This document shows positions 9,183-17,672 of a DNA stretch of 64,000 bases, one piece after another; within the stretch, counting starts at the first letter, position 1, and every line of letters begins with the position of its first letter. The translations under genes and the position numbers were made by a program. The DNA lies in contig NZ_VFPM01000001.1 in the NCBI RefSeq assembly GCF_006716675.1, forward strand, positions 1,736,001 to 1,800,000, read 5' to 3'. The DNA comes from Humibacillus xanthopallidus (GTDB taxonomy: Bacteria > Actinomycetota > Actinomycetes > Actinomycetales > Dermatophilaceae). A model generated the notes under the pieces. The model was not told the DNA's origin. It saw only the letters and a program-made list of their open reading frames with translations, and did not search any database.

Positions 9183-9781
9183 GTGAGCAAGACGAACCGG
9201 GCGTGGGGGATCAAGTCCTCGTTCCGTGGGGCTTCGATGAGGTCGAAGGGGAGATCGTCGAGGTCTACAGCACAGGGTTGGGACCAAGGGCGACGGTAAG
9301 GCTTGTCGGCGAGCTTGACGGGCCTACCGTCGTCGTACCCCTTGACTCGCTTGTTGCAAGGACCGCCCACCGCGACGAGCCTGGTGGCGCCGCTGCCAGC
9401 GCGAGAGAGTACGAGGGTCTTGTCGACTCCGCGCTGAGGCGGGCGGCTGTGGAGTTCAACCTAGTCGGGCCCCGCCCCGGTGCGCCCGACACTGGCGTGG
9501 ACTTCGAACTGTCGCTCGGCAAGCGTCGCCTCTTGGTCGAGGTGAAGCACTACGGTGGGAGCGGTCGTGTTTCCACGGATACTGTTCTGACGATTACCGG
9601 GCTCGCCAAGGGCGATGACGCGGCCCTCCTGGTAGCGAACGTTCCACTCGCTCCATCAGCGTTACATCGTCTGCAGCAGCTGGCTCAGGGCCGCACACGC
9701 GTGGGGTTCGCACAATGGCGTGGCACCGAGGACGACCCCGAACTTCGCGATGCTTTCGTGAGGCTCCTGTCGAATTGGTAG
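9179..9781 (+). CDS. PD-(D/E)XK (Mrr-like) restriction-endonuclease-fold protein (200 aa)
   Basis: D108 followed by E121-V-K123 within GVDFEL...RRLLVEVKHYG gives the D-x12-ExK core of the PD-(D/E)XK nuclease fold. The N-terminal ~60 residues are beta-rich (DQVLVPWGFDEVEGEIVEVY) and may be a small SH3-like or substrate-binding part. GTG 9179 and GTG 9176 are both possible starts; both overlap the HEPN stop. The operon of an RNA-cleaving fold with a DNA-cleaving fold suggests a compact two-gene defence or toxin module, which is inference. Confidence 0.65.
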   Translation: MSEQDEPGVGDQVLVPWGFDEVEGEIVEVYSTGLGPRATVRLVGELDGPTVVVPLDSLVARTAHRDEPGGAAASAREYEGLVDSALRRAAVEFNLVGPRPGAPDTGVDFELSLGKRRLLVEVKHYGGSGRVSTDTVLTITGLAKGDDAALLVANVPLAPSALHRLQQLAQGRTRVGFAQWRGTEDDPELRDAFVRLLSNW

Positions 9782-9976
9782 TGAGCGCAGCTATCTGGCG
9801 GCTTTGTGGGTGATCATTGAGTCCGCCTCCCGGTAGCGCTAGCAACGAGCGGGCGCTTCGCCATCCTCGGCGTAAGCTCGATCTCTCGCGAGGACGTTCA
9901 CCCAAGATGGATCGGCACTCGCCAGGTGTTCTCGAATGGCCTTCGTGGTGCCACGAGTCTGCTCGGCCCAAGGTGG

Positions 9977-9989
9977 GTCACTTCGCCGC
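9977..9989 (+). repeat. Dispersed motif site GTCACTTCGCCGC
   Basis: One mismatch to the consensus. It lies between the convergent ends of the nuclease gene (9781) and the decayed membrane gene (10058). The identical variant recurs at 27397. Confidence 0.45.
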
Positions 9990-10057
9990 GTTGAGCCCGA
10001 CACGTGGCACTGGATGGAGGCAGTTCTGAGCGACTTCCACTGCGGGTTTGCTCGAAC

Positions 10058-10614
10058 TCACCTAGCGGCCGAGCGATCGGCAGCACGACGCCGATAACCT
10101 TCAACGCGGCGTGCGCAGGCATGGTTACGACGAGTCTGCTGCAGCAGTTCCTCATGACGCCGCTGCATCAGACGCTGCTCCTCCTCGCGCGACTTCGCGG
10201 TATCGCGAAGTCGCAGCTGCTCCACCTGCCAGATGCCCCAGCCGACGCCGCACAACGCTCCGAGGATTCCGACCACGCGGTCTGGGTGTACGGCCAACAG
10301 GCTCAACGCCGGCGCGCCCGAGAAGGCACTTGCGGCGAGAACACGACGAATACCCGACGACCAGTTCGCACTCGATTCCAGCGAAGCACGAAGGCCAACA
10401 TTGGGCCGATCGCGGGCCCGGCGGATGCCAGCCACAGCCACGTCCCGGGTGCTTGCTCGGCCGCGTTCGTGGTCACGGCCGCGAGCATCAGCAGGAGGCA
10501 GAGCAACACACCGGTGGTGGTGATTGCTCTGACCAAACGTTCAGTGGTTGGTGCCCAGAGGATGTAGAGAAGTCGCCGCACGCCCTCATCGTTCACCACC
10601 GCGGTGACATTCAC
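10058..10614 (-). pseudogene. Membrane protein gene interrupted by a frameshift
   Basis: From GTG 10614 the frame encodes two hydrophobic segments (TTTGVLLCLLLMLAAV and LASAGPAIGPMLAFVL), then runs into Arg-rich nonsense. The adjacent frame continues sensibly (RASLESSANWSSGIRRVLAASAFSG, then VVGILGALCGVGWGIW and a charged coiled-coil tail) to 10058. A frameshift around 10385-10400 would join them into a four-helix membrane protein with a cytoplasmic coiled coil. A sequencing error is an alternative. Family unknown. Confidence 0.45.
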
Positions 10615-11033
10615 GGGTTGATGACGAGATTCACGGAGCACACGCCCTCCGTGACGTGAATACAGCGACGGGCGGCACCTGCAGGCAGCCCGATGCCTTC
10701 GGCACCGGCCGACGCATATATGGCGTATACATGCCCACGGCCGAGTGCAAGCCGCCGAGGGGCTCTCGGCGGAGCCAGTCACGCGATGGCGGGTCCATCC
10801 GACAGAGTCCACCATCAGGGCGACTGCAGTCCCGAGTGCAGTCGTTGCGTGGGTACCGCGATGGCACCAGAACGGGGCGGCGAAGGCGCACACCGACATA
10901 GGGCGGTGCCTGACGGGAGAGCTTCGCCTCAACAACTGCGAGGAGAGGACAGGGGCATGCGTCATCACATGGCGCGCGGGGTCAGAGCCGGCGGGAGCAA
11001 CGAGGAGAACTCACACGATGTCCTGACGCGAGG
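10615..11033. other. Gap with an imperfect palindrome and an 8-bp hairpin
   Basis: No gene is supported. An AT-rich imperfect dyad spans 10714-10734 (GCATATAT and ATACATGC arms, 7 of 8 matched), a possible promoter or operator for the minus-strand gene 100 bp away. A perfect hairpin CCGCCGAG/CTCGGCGG spans 10752-10772. Confidence 0.4.
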
Positions 11034-11600
11034 TCAAGAAGGCAAGCCCTCGGTGTAGGCCTGAATGCACAGGTCGATCAGCGCGACGCGGCCGTTGACT
11101 ACCTCGTCCAGATCGACGTCCGGGTACTCGTCGAACGTGCCAATGTCGGCTTCCACCTGAACCCAGAAGCGGGAGATACGCCGCAGGGTCTCGAGTGCCG
11201 CGACAAAGAGCTCCACATCCGGCTCAAGGTCGGGGTCGATCAGGTAGCGGTGCAGCTCGTGCGTGAGCTGATGCCTGTGTTGGTAGATCTCGTCCAAATG
11301 CGCGGCCTCCTCCTCGTCTAGCGCCTCCGAGTTCTGCAGCCACAGCAGCGACGACTGAAAGGCGCTCTTCGGAACCAGCGCCAGGACTTTGCGGCGATAC
11401 GTGTCCTCGCCGTCGTCCGGTACCCACACGCCTCCGTGCACGTCGACATATCCGTAGAACGCCTTGACGTCGTCGATCACCACGCTCTTGAGCATCTCGT
11501 GGGTTAACTGGAACAGACCCGCGAACGCGAGAGTCGAGCGCACCCGAGCAGGGTCGAGTTTGGCCTCGAGCCGGGCCTCGTACGAAGATCCGTCCGTCAC
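11034..11600 (-). CDS. HEPN-like helical protein (188 aa)
   Basis: Helical, acidic protein. HRHQLTHEL contains R109-H110-x3-H114, which fits the R(N/H/D)xxxH signature of HEPN ribonucleases, placed in a late helix as expected. The rest (LFQLTHEMLKSVVIDDVKAFYG at the start, LFVAALETLRRISRFWVQVE after the motif) is compatible with a HEPN bundle. Start GTG 11600 lies 93 bp from the motif site at 11693. It has no toxin-antitoxin partner that I can see. The HEPN assignment rests on one motif. Confidence 0.55.
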   Translation of the reverse strand: MTDGSSYEARLEAKLDPARVRSTLAFAGLFQLTHEMLKSVVIDDVKAFYGYVDVHGGVWVPDDGEDTYRRKVLALVPKSAFQSSLLWLQNSEALDEEEAAHLDEIYQHRHQLTHELHRYLIDPDLEPDVELFVAALETLRRISRFWVQVEADIGTFDEYPDVDLDEVVNGRVALIDLCIQAYTEGLPS

Positions 11601-11692
11601 TGAGTCACCGTCTCATCCTGCGCAGACCATTCGGTGCATCTCGGCGCAGCAGACCCAGGAAATCCTGCTCGCAAGATCGCGGCGAGGGGCGC

Positions 11693-11705
11693 GTCTTATC
11701 GCCGC
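11693..11705 (+). repeat. Dispersed motif site GTCTTATCGCCGC
   Basis: Followed by GTATGCGG, so CCGC/GCGG can pair across 4 nt. It lies between the 11034 gene start and the stop of the next minus-strand gene, only about 20 bp from that stop. Confidence 0.55.
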
Positions 11706-11726
11706 GTATGCGGGTCTGAAGGATGC

Positions 11727-12293
11727 TCAGTGAGTTCGTTCACTGAGACCTGAGAGGTCTACCTTGGACAGCTGTCCATGGGCCGTTCGCTCCCACCTCG
11801 TCCCACGCGCGTCCGTGAACGCGATGGCCACCCGAATATCTACCCGAGCGTCATCGGGGCGCGGTCTTGCTAGCAACTCTCCGACCCCCGCGCACTTGAT
11901 CTCTCGATGGTGAGGTGTGGACCCAGTTGGCGAAAGCACGTGGAATCTCTGAGCGCCCAGCGCGTCTTCATTTTCACTGTATTGCACCTCAATGTCGTAG
12001 ACGGGCACTGGCGATGCATTCTGCAACGCAAGGTTAGCCCGTAAGGACCGGCCGTCTGGGAGGGCCATCGCCACGTGCGGTTGGCTAGTCCACGAGACCC
12101 AAGAGGCCACAAGTTCCGCCTGTTGACGCTCGTCCGCCAAATCTCGAGCCGCTTCACGGTTCTGCTCGATGCCGTACAGGTCCCTCGCCGTGCGCCCAGC
12201 CCAGACCGCTGCCCCGACCGCCAATATGGTGGCCCCCGCCGTTATCCAGTCCGGTATGTCAGCCACGGAGGCACCCGTCCACAATGCAGTCAT
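11727..12293 (-). CDS. Single-pass membrane protein, unknown function (188 aa)
   Basis: One hydrophobic helix near the N-terminus (WITAGATILAVGAAVWAG) is followed by a charged helix (EQNREAARDLADERQQAELV) and a beta-rich soluble domain of about 120 residues. This plan is common for small proteins of unknown function in mobile or accessory DNA. Start at 12293 is 94 bp from the motif site at 12387. No family recognised. Confidence 0.6.
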   Translation of the reverse strand: MTALWTGASVADIPDWITAGATILAVGAAVWAGRTARDLYGIEQNREAARDLADERQQAELVASWVSWTSQPHVAMALPDGRSLRANLALQNASPVPVYDIEVQYSENEDALGAQRFHVLSPTGSTPHHREIKCAGVGELLARPRPDDARVDIRVAIAFTDARGTRWERTAHGQLSKVDLSGLSERTH

Positions 12294-12386
12294 ACCCCCT
12301 GAAGTTCATGCCTGAACCATAGGCGCACGGCACGCCTCTACAGGGCCGCGGACCAGGTCAGTGCTGGCACTTGGGTCGCGTGGCGA

Positions 12387-12399
12387 GTCCTACCGCCGC
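12387..12399 (+). repeat. Dispersed motif site GTCCTACCGCCGC
   Basis: Perfect consensus copy, followed by GTAGCGCG so that CGCG can pair across TAG. It is placed 94 bp upstream of the minus-strand gene at 12293. Confidence 0.6.
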
Positions 12400-12519
12400 G
12401 TAGCGCGCTGGTGGACGAGCCTTCGACCTCCACAATGACGCACAAGAGGGCGGGGCCCCGAGGCCGTGAGGAGTCCGTCGGGGGTCAGCGCCACTGGCCC
12501 TTAGAGTCGCTCTGAACTC

Positions 12520-13209
12520 CTAAGACGGTGGGTGGCTACCGGAGCCAGGCACACGCCTCGCACTGCCCTTCCGCGCCGTGACGGTCGCTCCGGGGTCGGG
12601 CACCTGGGTCAAGGTGAGGTGCTGAATGTCAGAACCGAGAGCAACGAAATAGCCGATGGGCAACTGAACCGGTGTTTGATCGTCTCGGTGACGTGCGATC
12701 GGTGCCTTCAAAGCGACCCCCCGGGATGCCTCATCAACATCAAGCTGATAGCCGTGCAGGACGCCCTCAACGGTGGACCCGTCGCCTAACCGAATCTGCG
12801 CGACGGGAACGTGTCCAGGTGCTGTGCGCCCGAAGGTTGCCTTCATGATGCTCGGGGAGTAGCGCCGCTTCATTAGCCGGCGTGCTCCGGCGGCAGCCAG
12901 TAGGGCGAACAGAACCGACAAGACGAGCACGCCGATCGTCACGAGAGCGATGTAGCGCAGATCTTCGGGGGTCAGGGTGCCGGGAGGCTTCTGAACAGCG
13001 GTCAGCACTGCAAGGGCCGTTCCTGGAGCGAAGACAAAGCCCATTGTGAATGCTAAACCCGTGGTTCCGAGCCCTATGAATAACAGCTCAAGCACCTCGC
13101 CGACGGCGGACCGCCTATACGGCTCACGCCTCTCGCGCGTCAGCTCTAGGTAGAGGTAGCCGGGGACCATGGCTAGCGCGATGAGCAGCGCGGCCCCCGA
13201 TGTCGGCAT
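12520..13209 (-). CDS. DUF6338 family membrane protein (229 aa)
   Basis: N-terminal membrane helix (ALLIALAMVPGYLYLELTRE), then two more hydrophobic segments (LLFIGLGTTGLAFTMGFVFA and YIALVTIGVLVLSVLFALLAAAG). A soluble C-terminal domain follows (VAQIRLGDGSTVEGVLHGYQLD, QLPIGYFVALGSDIQHLTLTQV). This order and the 'G.L..Y..D' style tail match the DUF6338 family of unknown function. ATG 13209 overlaps the stop of the upstream small gene by an ATGA junction, so the two are translationally coupled. Confidence 0.7.
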   Translation of the reverse strand: MPTSGAALLIALAMVPGYLYLELTRERREPYRRSAVGEVLELLFIGLGTTGLAFTMGFVFAPGTALAVLTAVQKPPGTLTPEDLRYIALVTIGVLVLSVLFALLAAAGARRLMKRRYSPSIMKATFGRTAPGHVPVAQIRLGDGSTVEGVLHGYQLDVDEASRGVALKAPIARHRDDQTPVQLPIGYFVALGSDIQHLTLTQVPDPGATVTARKGSARRVPGSGSHPPS

Positions 13210-13397
13210 CAGTCGTCGCTGCCGCTCGAATCCGGCGCCTGGGCTCCGTGGTCCAAGCCTGCCAACATCGGCAGCTCGAAAGAGGCCGAGGGCTCGACGT
13301 ACACGATCTCGGCAGACTTCTCGAAGGAGTGGCTGAGGTCGGCCCGTTCTTCTGCCACCTCGCGCTCTAGATTCGGCTGATCACTCATGTGACTCAT
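13209..13397 (-). CDS. Small acidic partner of the DUF6338 protein (62 aa)
   Basis: Short, acidic, soluble peptide (EREVAEERADLSHSFEKSAEIVYVEPSASFELPML). ATG 13397 has AGGAG 11 nt upstream; ATG 13388 is an alternative. The stop overlaps the DUF6338 start as ATGA, so it probably forms a two-gene unit with it. No family recognised. Confidence 0.6.
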   Translation of the reverse strand: MSHMSDQPNLEREVAEERADLSHSFEKSAEIVYVEPSASFELPMLAGLDHGAQAPDSSGSDD

Positions 13398-13799
13398 TCT
13401 GGCAGGAACTCCTGACATCCGAAGGACTCGCTCGCCGACGCACCTTGCACGAGGACATCTACGTGCCCTCCGGGTCTGACCCCGGTCGTTGGTAGCAGAC
13501 TCCTCCTGCGTTCAGTGTCTGGGCCGTCGAGGCAATCGACCGCTCGGTGCAAAGCTCGGAGAACGCGCTGCCCCTCCGCGACCACGGATGCAAGGTGGAC
13601 GACCACTCTCCCCACTCTCGAGCCAAGCGCTCGATGGCCAGCCGCCAGTTACACCTTCTGGCGGACCCGGACGTGCTGCCTCCGGCCATTCGAGCAAGTC
13701 TGCATTCGGGGCACCTGTGGGATGTACTCCCTCAATCCGTGCTCAGGTGAACTGGCTACCGCACGTTCAAGGCAGTTGATCCAAACCGCATGCCCCTAC

Positions 13800-13850
13800 G
13801 TCCTTCCGCCGCCTATCGCCCACCGCGGGGCCGGCGTACAGCGCCGGGAG
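13800..13850 (+). repeat. Extended copy of the dispersed motif (about 50 bp)
   Basis: GTCCTTCCGCCGC (13800-13812) is followed by a stretch that closely matches the end of the tandem array at 29736-29785 (shared CGCCCACCG, GGGGCCGGCG and ACAGCGCCG). CCGGCG and CGCCGG form a hairpin across about 5 nt. The complete repeat unit may therefore be about 50 bp rather than 13. Confidence 0.65.
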
Positions 13851-13925
13851 TGGGGCCGGCTGGAGCACGCCGTGAGGGCCACCCGTCCGGCAGCGCCGAG
13901 AGCGCTGTTCAAGACCCTCACCGCG

Positions 13926-14092
13926 TGACGCCGTGAGCTGCTCACCTTCTGCCGGACCGGGGTCACGAACGCGCACGCCGGGGCGGCGACCCTGACCGCG
14001 AAAACCTTCAAAAGGCTCGGCGTGGGTACCGCAACCACGACAACTACCGATGCCGCATCATTGGCTGGGCGCCCAAGCCCGATCGCGGCGTG
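13926..14092 (+). pseudogene. ISL3-family transposase C-terminal remnant
   Basis: One frame reads RRELLTFCRTGVTNAHAGAATLTAKTFKRL. A second, shifted frame continues RGYRNHDNYRCRIIGWAPKP. Together they match the end of ISL3 transposases, which carry a T-N-x-x-A-E-A-x-N helix and a final GFRNxxNYxxR motif; here the catalytic Glu position is replaced. A frameshift lies near 14015. No upstream transposase sequence or terminal repeats can be seen. Confidence 0.6.
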
Positions 14093-14185
14093 AACACCCA
14101 GACCACGCTCAAAGTTGAAGAGCCGCCAAAGGGCGGCGTGCGATCAGACATCATGCGTGACCACGGGGTCACCCTCCGGGCTTCG

Positions 14186-14542
14186 CTACAGACCTACACC
14201 GTCAGAAGCGCAGAACTTGTCGAGACTGCGTCGCAAGAGCAGGACGGACACGACGGCCGCCTCGGCGTGCTCGAACTTGAGCGTCTCGGCCACCGCGGCA
14301 ATCAATCCCTGCCCAAGGGCCACCTCGCCATCACCAAGACGCGACTCGCCGGCCTCCGTGCAGAGGCGCTGACGCAGCGCTCGCTGGGCGTCGTTCCATT
14401 TGTCACGACCGAACCTTCTCAGACGACTTCGCCCAAGGCTGCCCATACCCAGCGCGTCCTCGCCAAGCAGCAGTAGCCCGAGCTCTTCGTAGAGCTCAGC
14501 GTCCGTCATCTGTTCATATCGAGCGACGTCGGAACTACTCAT
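14186..14542 (-). CDS. Small helical partner of the metalloprotease (118 aa)
   Basis: Soluble helical protein (MTDAELYEELGLLLLGED at the start, FEHAEAAVVSVLLLRRSLDKFC near the end). ATG 14542 overlaps the end of the metalloprotease gene by 8 bp, so the two are co-transcribed and probably coupled. The family is unknown to me. Small helical partners encoded next to peptidases occur in predicted conflict systems, but here that is only analogy. Confidence 0.6.
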   Translation of the reverse strand: MSSSDVARYEQMTDAELYEELGLLLLGEDALGMGSLGRSRLRRFGRDKWNDAQRALRQRLCTEAGESRLGDGEVALGQGLIAAVAETLKFEHAEAAVVSVLLLRRSLDKFCASDGVGL

Positions 14543-15848
14543 ATGATTCTCCTTGCAGGGTTACGAGGTCGGATCTAACGATGAGAGCCGCCAGCGCGGA
14601 CTCAATGACACGGTCTCGCGCCGCACACTCACGGGGAAGTTCGTCCCATAAAGGGCAATTCATGAACTCGTCCACGATCACATCCAAGCCGAGCGGTTGA
14701 TCCGGCGCTGTCCAGGTATCCGCATCCGAAATGCCACACCGGCTGAGTGTCTCCACGAGGTCGTGAGCCCGGGCTGGGGATCCTTTGCCGAGTTCATAGG
14801 AGAGACGCAGCTCGGGGTTGTTCATTAGGCGCAACTCCTCCAAGAACCCAAGCAGTTCCGCCCGTCCCAAGCCCAGCATCTTGTCCAGCACACGAGCAGT
14901 CTCGTAATCGGACGCAGAGCGCATGCCGGAGTTCCAAGACCGGCTGTCGGCCAATGCAGCCCACGCCTCGTCGGACAAGGGTTCCGTGAGGTCGCCGGCG
15001 GCGTTCGCCACCCACAACAGCCCACGGAGTTCGTCCGCTCTCCTCTGGAACATTGGTTCAAAATCCGCCAAGCGGGCGATTCGCGCGCCGAGGGTTGGAT
15101 GTGAAGACGGCGGACGAATGTACGGGTACTTACCAACGAAGTCTGCGGTGATCAGGCTAATCAGCGCTCCATCGATGGCCAGTCTGGTCCTCGACAGCGC
15201 GCATACCTTGGCGACGGGCCACGCGAAACTGTCCGCCTCGAGTTCCTGGACAGATCCTTCCTGCGGTTTCATGACGTGCTTGGCGCTCACGTGCCCCGCT
15301 TCGTGCGCAAGGGTGAAGAACAGAATGTAGGGCGTCAAGCGTTGATTGATCTTCTTTAGGCCGTGCGTGGCCGAAACCCCAAAGAAAACCTGCTGGAGCG
15401 CGTAGAAACGCAAGACGGCAAGGCAGGCGTTCCCCCCCGCATCGGTCGAGTCCTCCTCCAGGGCGCGAAGCGCATCGGCGAGCATGCTGCCCGAGGACAT
15501 GAATGCCGAACTGATGGAGATGGTGGGCGGGTCAAGGGTCAGATTGGTCTGCGCGCAAGGGTCATCGGAGCTCGTGACCACGGCGATTGCGTTCGCGAGC
15601 GGTTGGCTCGCGATGGGCCCGTGAACCGTGACGGCCGCCTCGCGGACGACTTCTAACGCTGCAGGCAACATCATGCCTAGAACTTCGCTAGGTGCCGTGA
15701 AGATTAGCCGACGGCGCCCCCACCGTCGGCTTGCTGCGATCAGTTCTTTAGACCTCGGGTCTCTCGACAAGCTGTCGATCAATCCAGGCCAATCACCTTC
15801 GAGTTTCGAGACTCGTGGATCGACAGCTCTCTTGCGTTTCCACCACAC
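14535..15848 (-). CDS. M48-like zinc metallopeptidase, HExxH type (437 aa)
   Basis: HEAGH (H182-E183-H186) is the zinc-binding and catalytic motif. The third ligand is expected in ELEAD (E202 to D206), the M48-type glutamate signature. No clear membrane helices flank the motif, unlike HtpX/Ste24, so it is probably soluble. About 180 residues before and 230 after are unrecognised; the C-terminal half is helical and might be substrate- or partner-binding. It forms a unit with the overlapping small gene at 14542. The substrate is unknown. Confidence 0.7.
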   Translation of the reverse strand: MWWKRKRAVDPRVSKLEGDWPGLIDSLSRDPRSKELIAASRRWGRRRLIFTAPSEVLGMMLPAALEVVREAAVTVHGPIASQPLANAIAVVTSSDDPCAQTNLTLDPPTISISSAFMSSGSMLADALRALEEDSTDAGGNACLAVLRFYALQQVFFGVSATHGLKKINQRLTPYILFFTLAHEAGHVSAKHVMKPQEGSVQELEADSFAWPVAKVCALSRTRLAIDGALISLITADFVGKYPYIRPPSSHPTLGARIARLADFEPMFQRRADELRGLLWVANAAGDLTEPLSDEAWAALADSRSWNSGMRSASDYETARVLDKMLGLGRAELLGFLEELRLMNNPELRLSYELGKGSPARAHDLVETLSRCGISDADTWTAPDQPLGLDVIVDEFMNCPLWDELPRECAARDRVIESALAALIVRSDLVTLQGESYE

Positions 15849-16152
15849 TCCAACCTCCGCACACGAGTTCGGTCTTCAAGCCACCCAGGGCCTGAGAAGA
15901 TCATGGGACAGTTGCGCCTCCTGCAACCGTGGGAGACCGACTCGTCTCAGGTGGTGAGCACCCGCATGTCAAGTCGTCAGACCTCTCCGGGGTTGAACCC
16001 CCCGCGCGCTCGCCTCAACATGGTGACGGGTAAGTGCACCAACTCAACGGGCGTCCGGTCACCGTGATCTCGACTCGGATGCGAGCGCGGTCAACCGCCG
16101 CCGGCAGGGGGGCGCCCATTTCGCCGTGTAAGGCGGCGAGCCCTGCTGATGA
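15849..16152. other. Gap with one motif site
   Basis: A shortened motif copy, GTCAACCGCCGC, lies at 16090-16101. I see nothing else in this 304-bp stretch. Confidence 0.45.
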
Positions 16153-17004
16153 TCAGGGCGCGCAGCGAGGGACGGTCCTTGACTTGTAGAAGTCGAACCT
16201 CACACCGCTCGAATCGGGGACAACGATGACCGGGTCTCGACCGCGACGCCATTCTTCCGGCGCTAGGATGTAGCGCCCGCCAGAGCGAATGAGAAGGCGA
16301 AGACCTGTGTAGCAGTACCGATACTGCGCCGAGTCATCGCTGATTTCTACACCCAGCGTGCCGGCACCGGTGATGTGGAGGTCCTTACTGCTCAGGAGCA
16401 TCACTGCTGGTCGCCCTTGGAGATTCGCCGCAAGGTCCTGAGCCACTTGCATTCCGCGATAGGACGCGTAGCTGGAGACGGTCCAGAAGCCCAGAACCAA
16501 GATGAGCATGGTGACCATGGCACGGACGACACCTTGTGCGCTGGGACCGCCACCCCCTACCGCTGTGCGCTCGTCGCTCCGACGACTGAGCCACCAACCG
16601 CCGTAAGCCGCCACAATCGATCCGGACAGGAGAAGGACCGGGACGACCGGCCACGCCGTACGGAAAATGACTATGCCCGCCACGGCTGCGGCGCCCACTG
16701 CAACGGCGATCGCTCCCAGAACTAACAGTGGGAGGCCGATCACGAGGCTCTTCTGTTGTTGTCGAAGCACTTGGTGAACGACGAGTCCGAACAGCACCAC
16801 CACCAACGCCATGGCGGCCGGCCAGTATGCAGAGCCCACGCTCCTCAACACGTAGTCCCTGAACGAGAGGTCGAGCACGTCCAACTCGATCCCGAAGTAG
16901 CTGAAAGTCGATGCAGCTCTGGCCCAGCCGAAGTAGAAGAGCAGCGCACCCACCAGACCTGTCAGGCCAGCCACTCTCGCAGCCGTCTCCAATGCCCGGC
17001 TCAT
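16153..17004 (-). CDS. Multi-pass membrane protein with C-terminal extracytoplasmic domain (283 aa)
   Basis: About five hydrophobic segments are visible (VAGLTGLVGALLFYFGWA, AAMALVVVLFGLVVHQVL, VIGLPLLVLGAIAVAVG, IVIFRTAWPVVPVLLLSG, VTMLILVLGFWTVSSYAS). A soluble C-terminal domain of about 90 residues follows. ATG 17004 starts just before the first helix. An in-frame ATG at 17115 would overlap the end of the lipoprotein gene, but that extension is Arg/Ala-rich and less plausible. It is probably co-transcribed with the lipoprotein gene upstream. Confidence 0.65.
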   Translation of the reverse strand: MSRALETAARVAGLTGLVGALLFYFGWARAASTFSYFGIELDVLDLSFRDYVLRSVGSAYWPAAMALVVVLFGLVVHQVLRQQQKSLVIGLPLLVLGAIAVAVGAAAVAGIVIFRTAWPVVPVLLLSGSIVAAYGGWWLSRRSDERTAVGGGGPSAQGVVRAMVTMLILVLGFWTVSSYASYRGMQVAQDLAANLQGRPAVMLLSSKDLHITGAGTLGVEISDDSAQYRYCYTGLRLLIRSGGRYILAPEEWRRGRDPVIVVPDSSGVRFDFYKSRTVPRCAP

Positions 17005-17087
17005 GGCGGATTCGGGCCGCTGCTGCGACGTGTTTTGCTGTTTTGCCCGGGCGGCCCGTCTAGATGACGCGGGGAGGCGACCGCGAG

Positions 17088-17672
17088 CTACTCGGTCAGC
17101 GTCAGCGCGGCGCATTCGTCGAATCCTAAAGATCGAGCCCTTTCAGATGCCGTTCGTCCTGACGCAACGTAGCGCTCCCTCGCGTTGGCGATCACGGCCG
17201 AGTCGCTGCCCTGGTAGCTGTTCAGTAGGTCCCCTCCCGCGGTCGCGTAGTCGGCGAAGGCGGCCGCAAGTTCCGGGTAGCCAAGCGTCTCGAACTCGGT
17301 CGCCAACCGAGATGCTGTCTCGTTGATGGCGTCCTGAGTGGACGGATCCGGCCAACCGTCAGGCATGTGTGTGCGACTCACGGCCGCTGCCCTACACAGC
17401 TCATTGACGTCCACGGTTGTCGGCATGGGCTCAGGCGGGCCAGCGGCGCCCCCGTTTGGATCCGTATTCGCTGGCGCTGTGGCAGTGGGTTCAACCGGAC
17501 CGCCGGCGCCGCCGTCAAGTTGCTCGCCATCGCCTTGTGGAGCCAGGCCACGCGAGGTTGTCGAACCGACTGTGGACCCAGTCTCAGCCGTCGATTCGCA
17601 CGCGGCCCCCAGGAGGGCGACCGGGATCACGGCCATGCAGAACACGGCGGCACGCAACCATCGGATAGACAT
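17088..17672 (-). CDS. Putative secreted lipoprotein (194 aa)
   Basis: N-terminal signal sequence (RAAVFCMAVIPVALLGAAC) ends in a lipobox-like Cys25, though the -3 residue is Gly rather than the usual Leu. A Thr/Gly/Pro-rich linker of about 55 residues follows, then a helical domain (INETASRLATEFETLGYPELAAAFADYATAG) with two further cysteines. This is typical of actinobacterial surface lipoproteins of unknown function. It is the first minus-strand gene to the left of the intact integrase. Confidence 0.6.
   Translation of the reverse strand: MSIRWLRAAVFCMAVIPVALLGAACESTAETGSTVGSTTSRGLAPQGDGEQLDGGAGGPVEPTATAPANTDPNGGAAGPPEPMPTTVDVNELCRAAAVSRTHMPDGWPDPSTQDAINETASRLATEFETLGYPELAAAFADYATAGGDLLNSYQGSDSAVIANARERYVASGRTASERARSLGFDECAALTLTE

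Larger units (their letters stand above)
13398..14185. other. Gap with repeat and transposase remnant, no intact gene
   Basis: The stretch contains an extended repeat at 13800-13850 and an ISL3-type transposase remnant at 13926-14092. The rest (13398-13799) shows several short open frames with no convincing family or start. Confidence 0.5.

Noticed and set aside
14090..14476. Plus-strand 128-aa frame
   Set aside because: Opposite strand carries a better gene (14186-14542) coupled to the metalloprotease; the plus frame follows the transposase remnant by chance.
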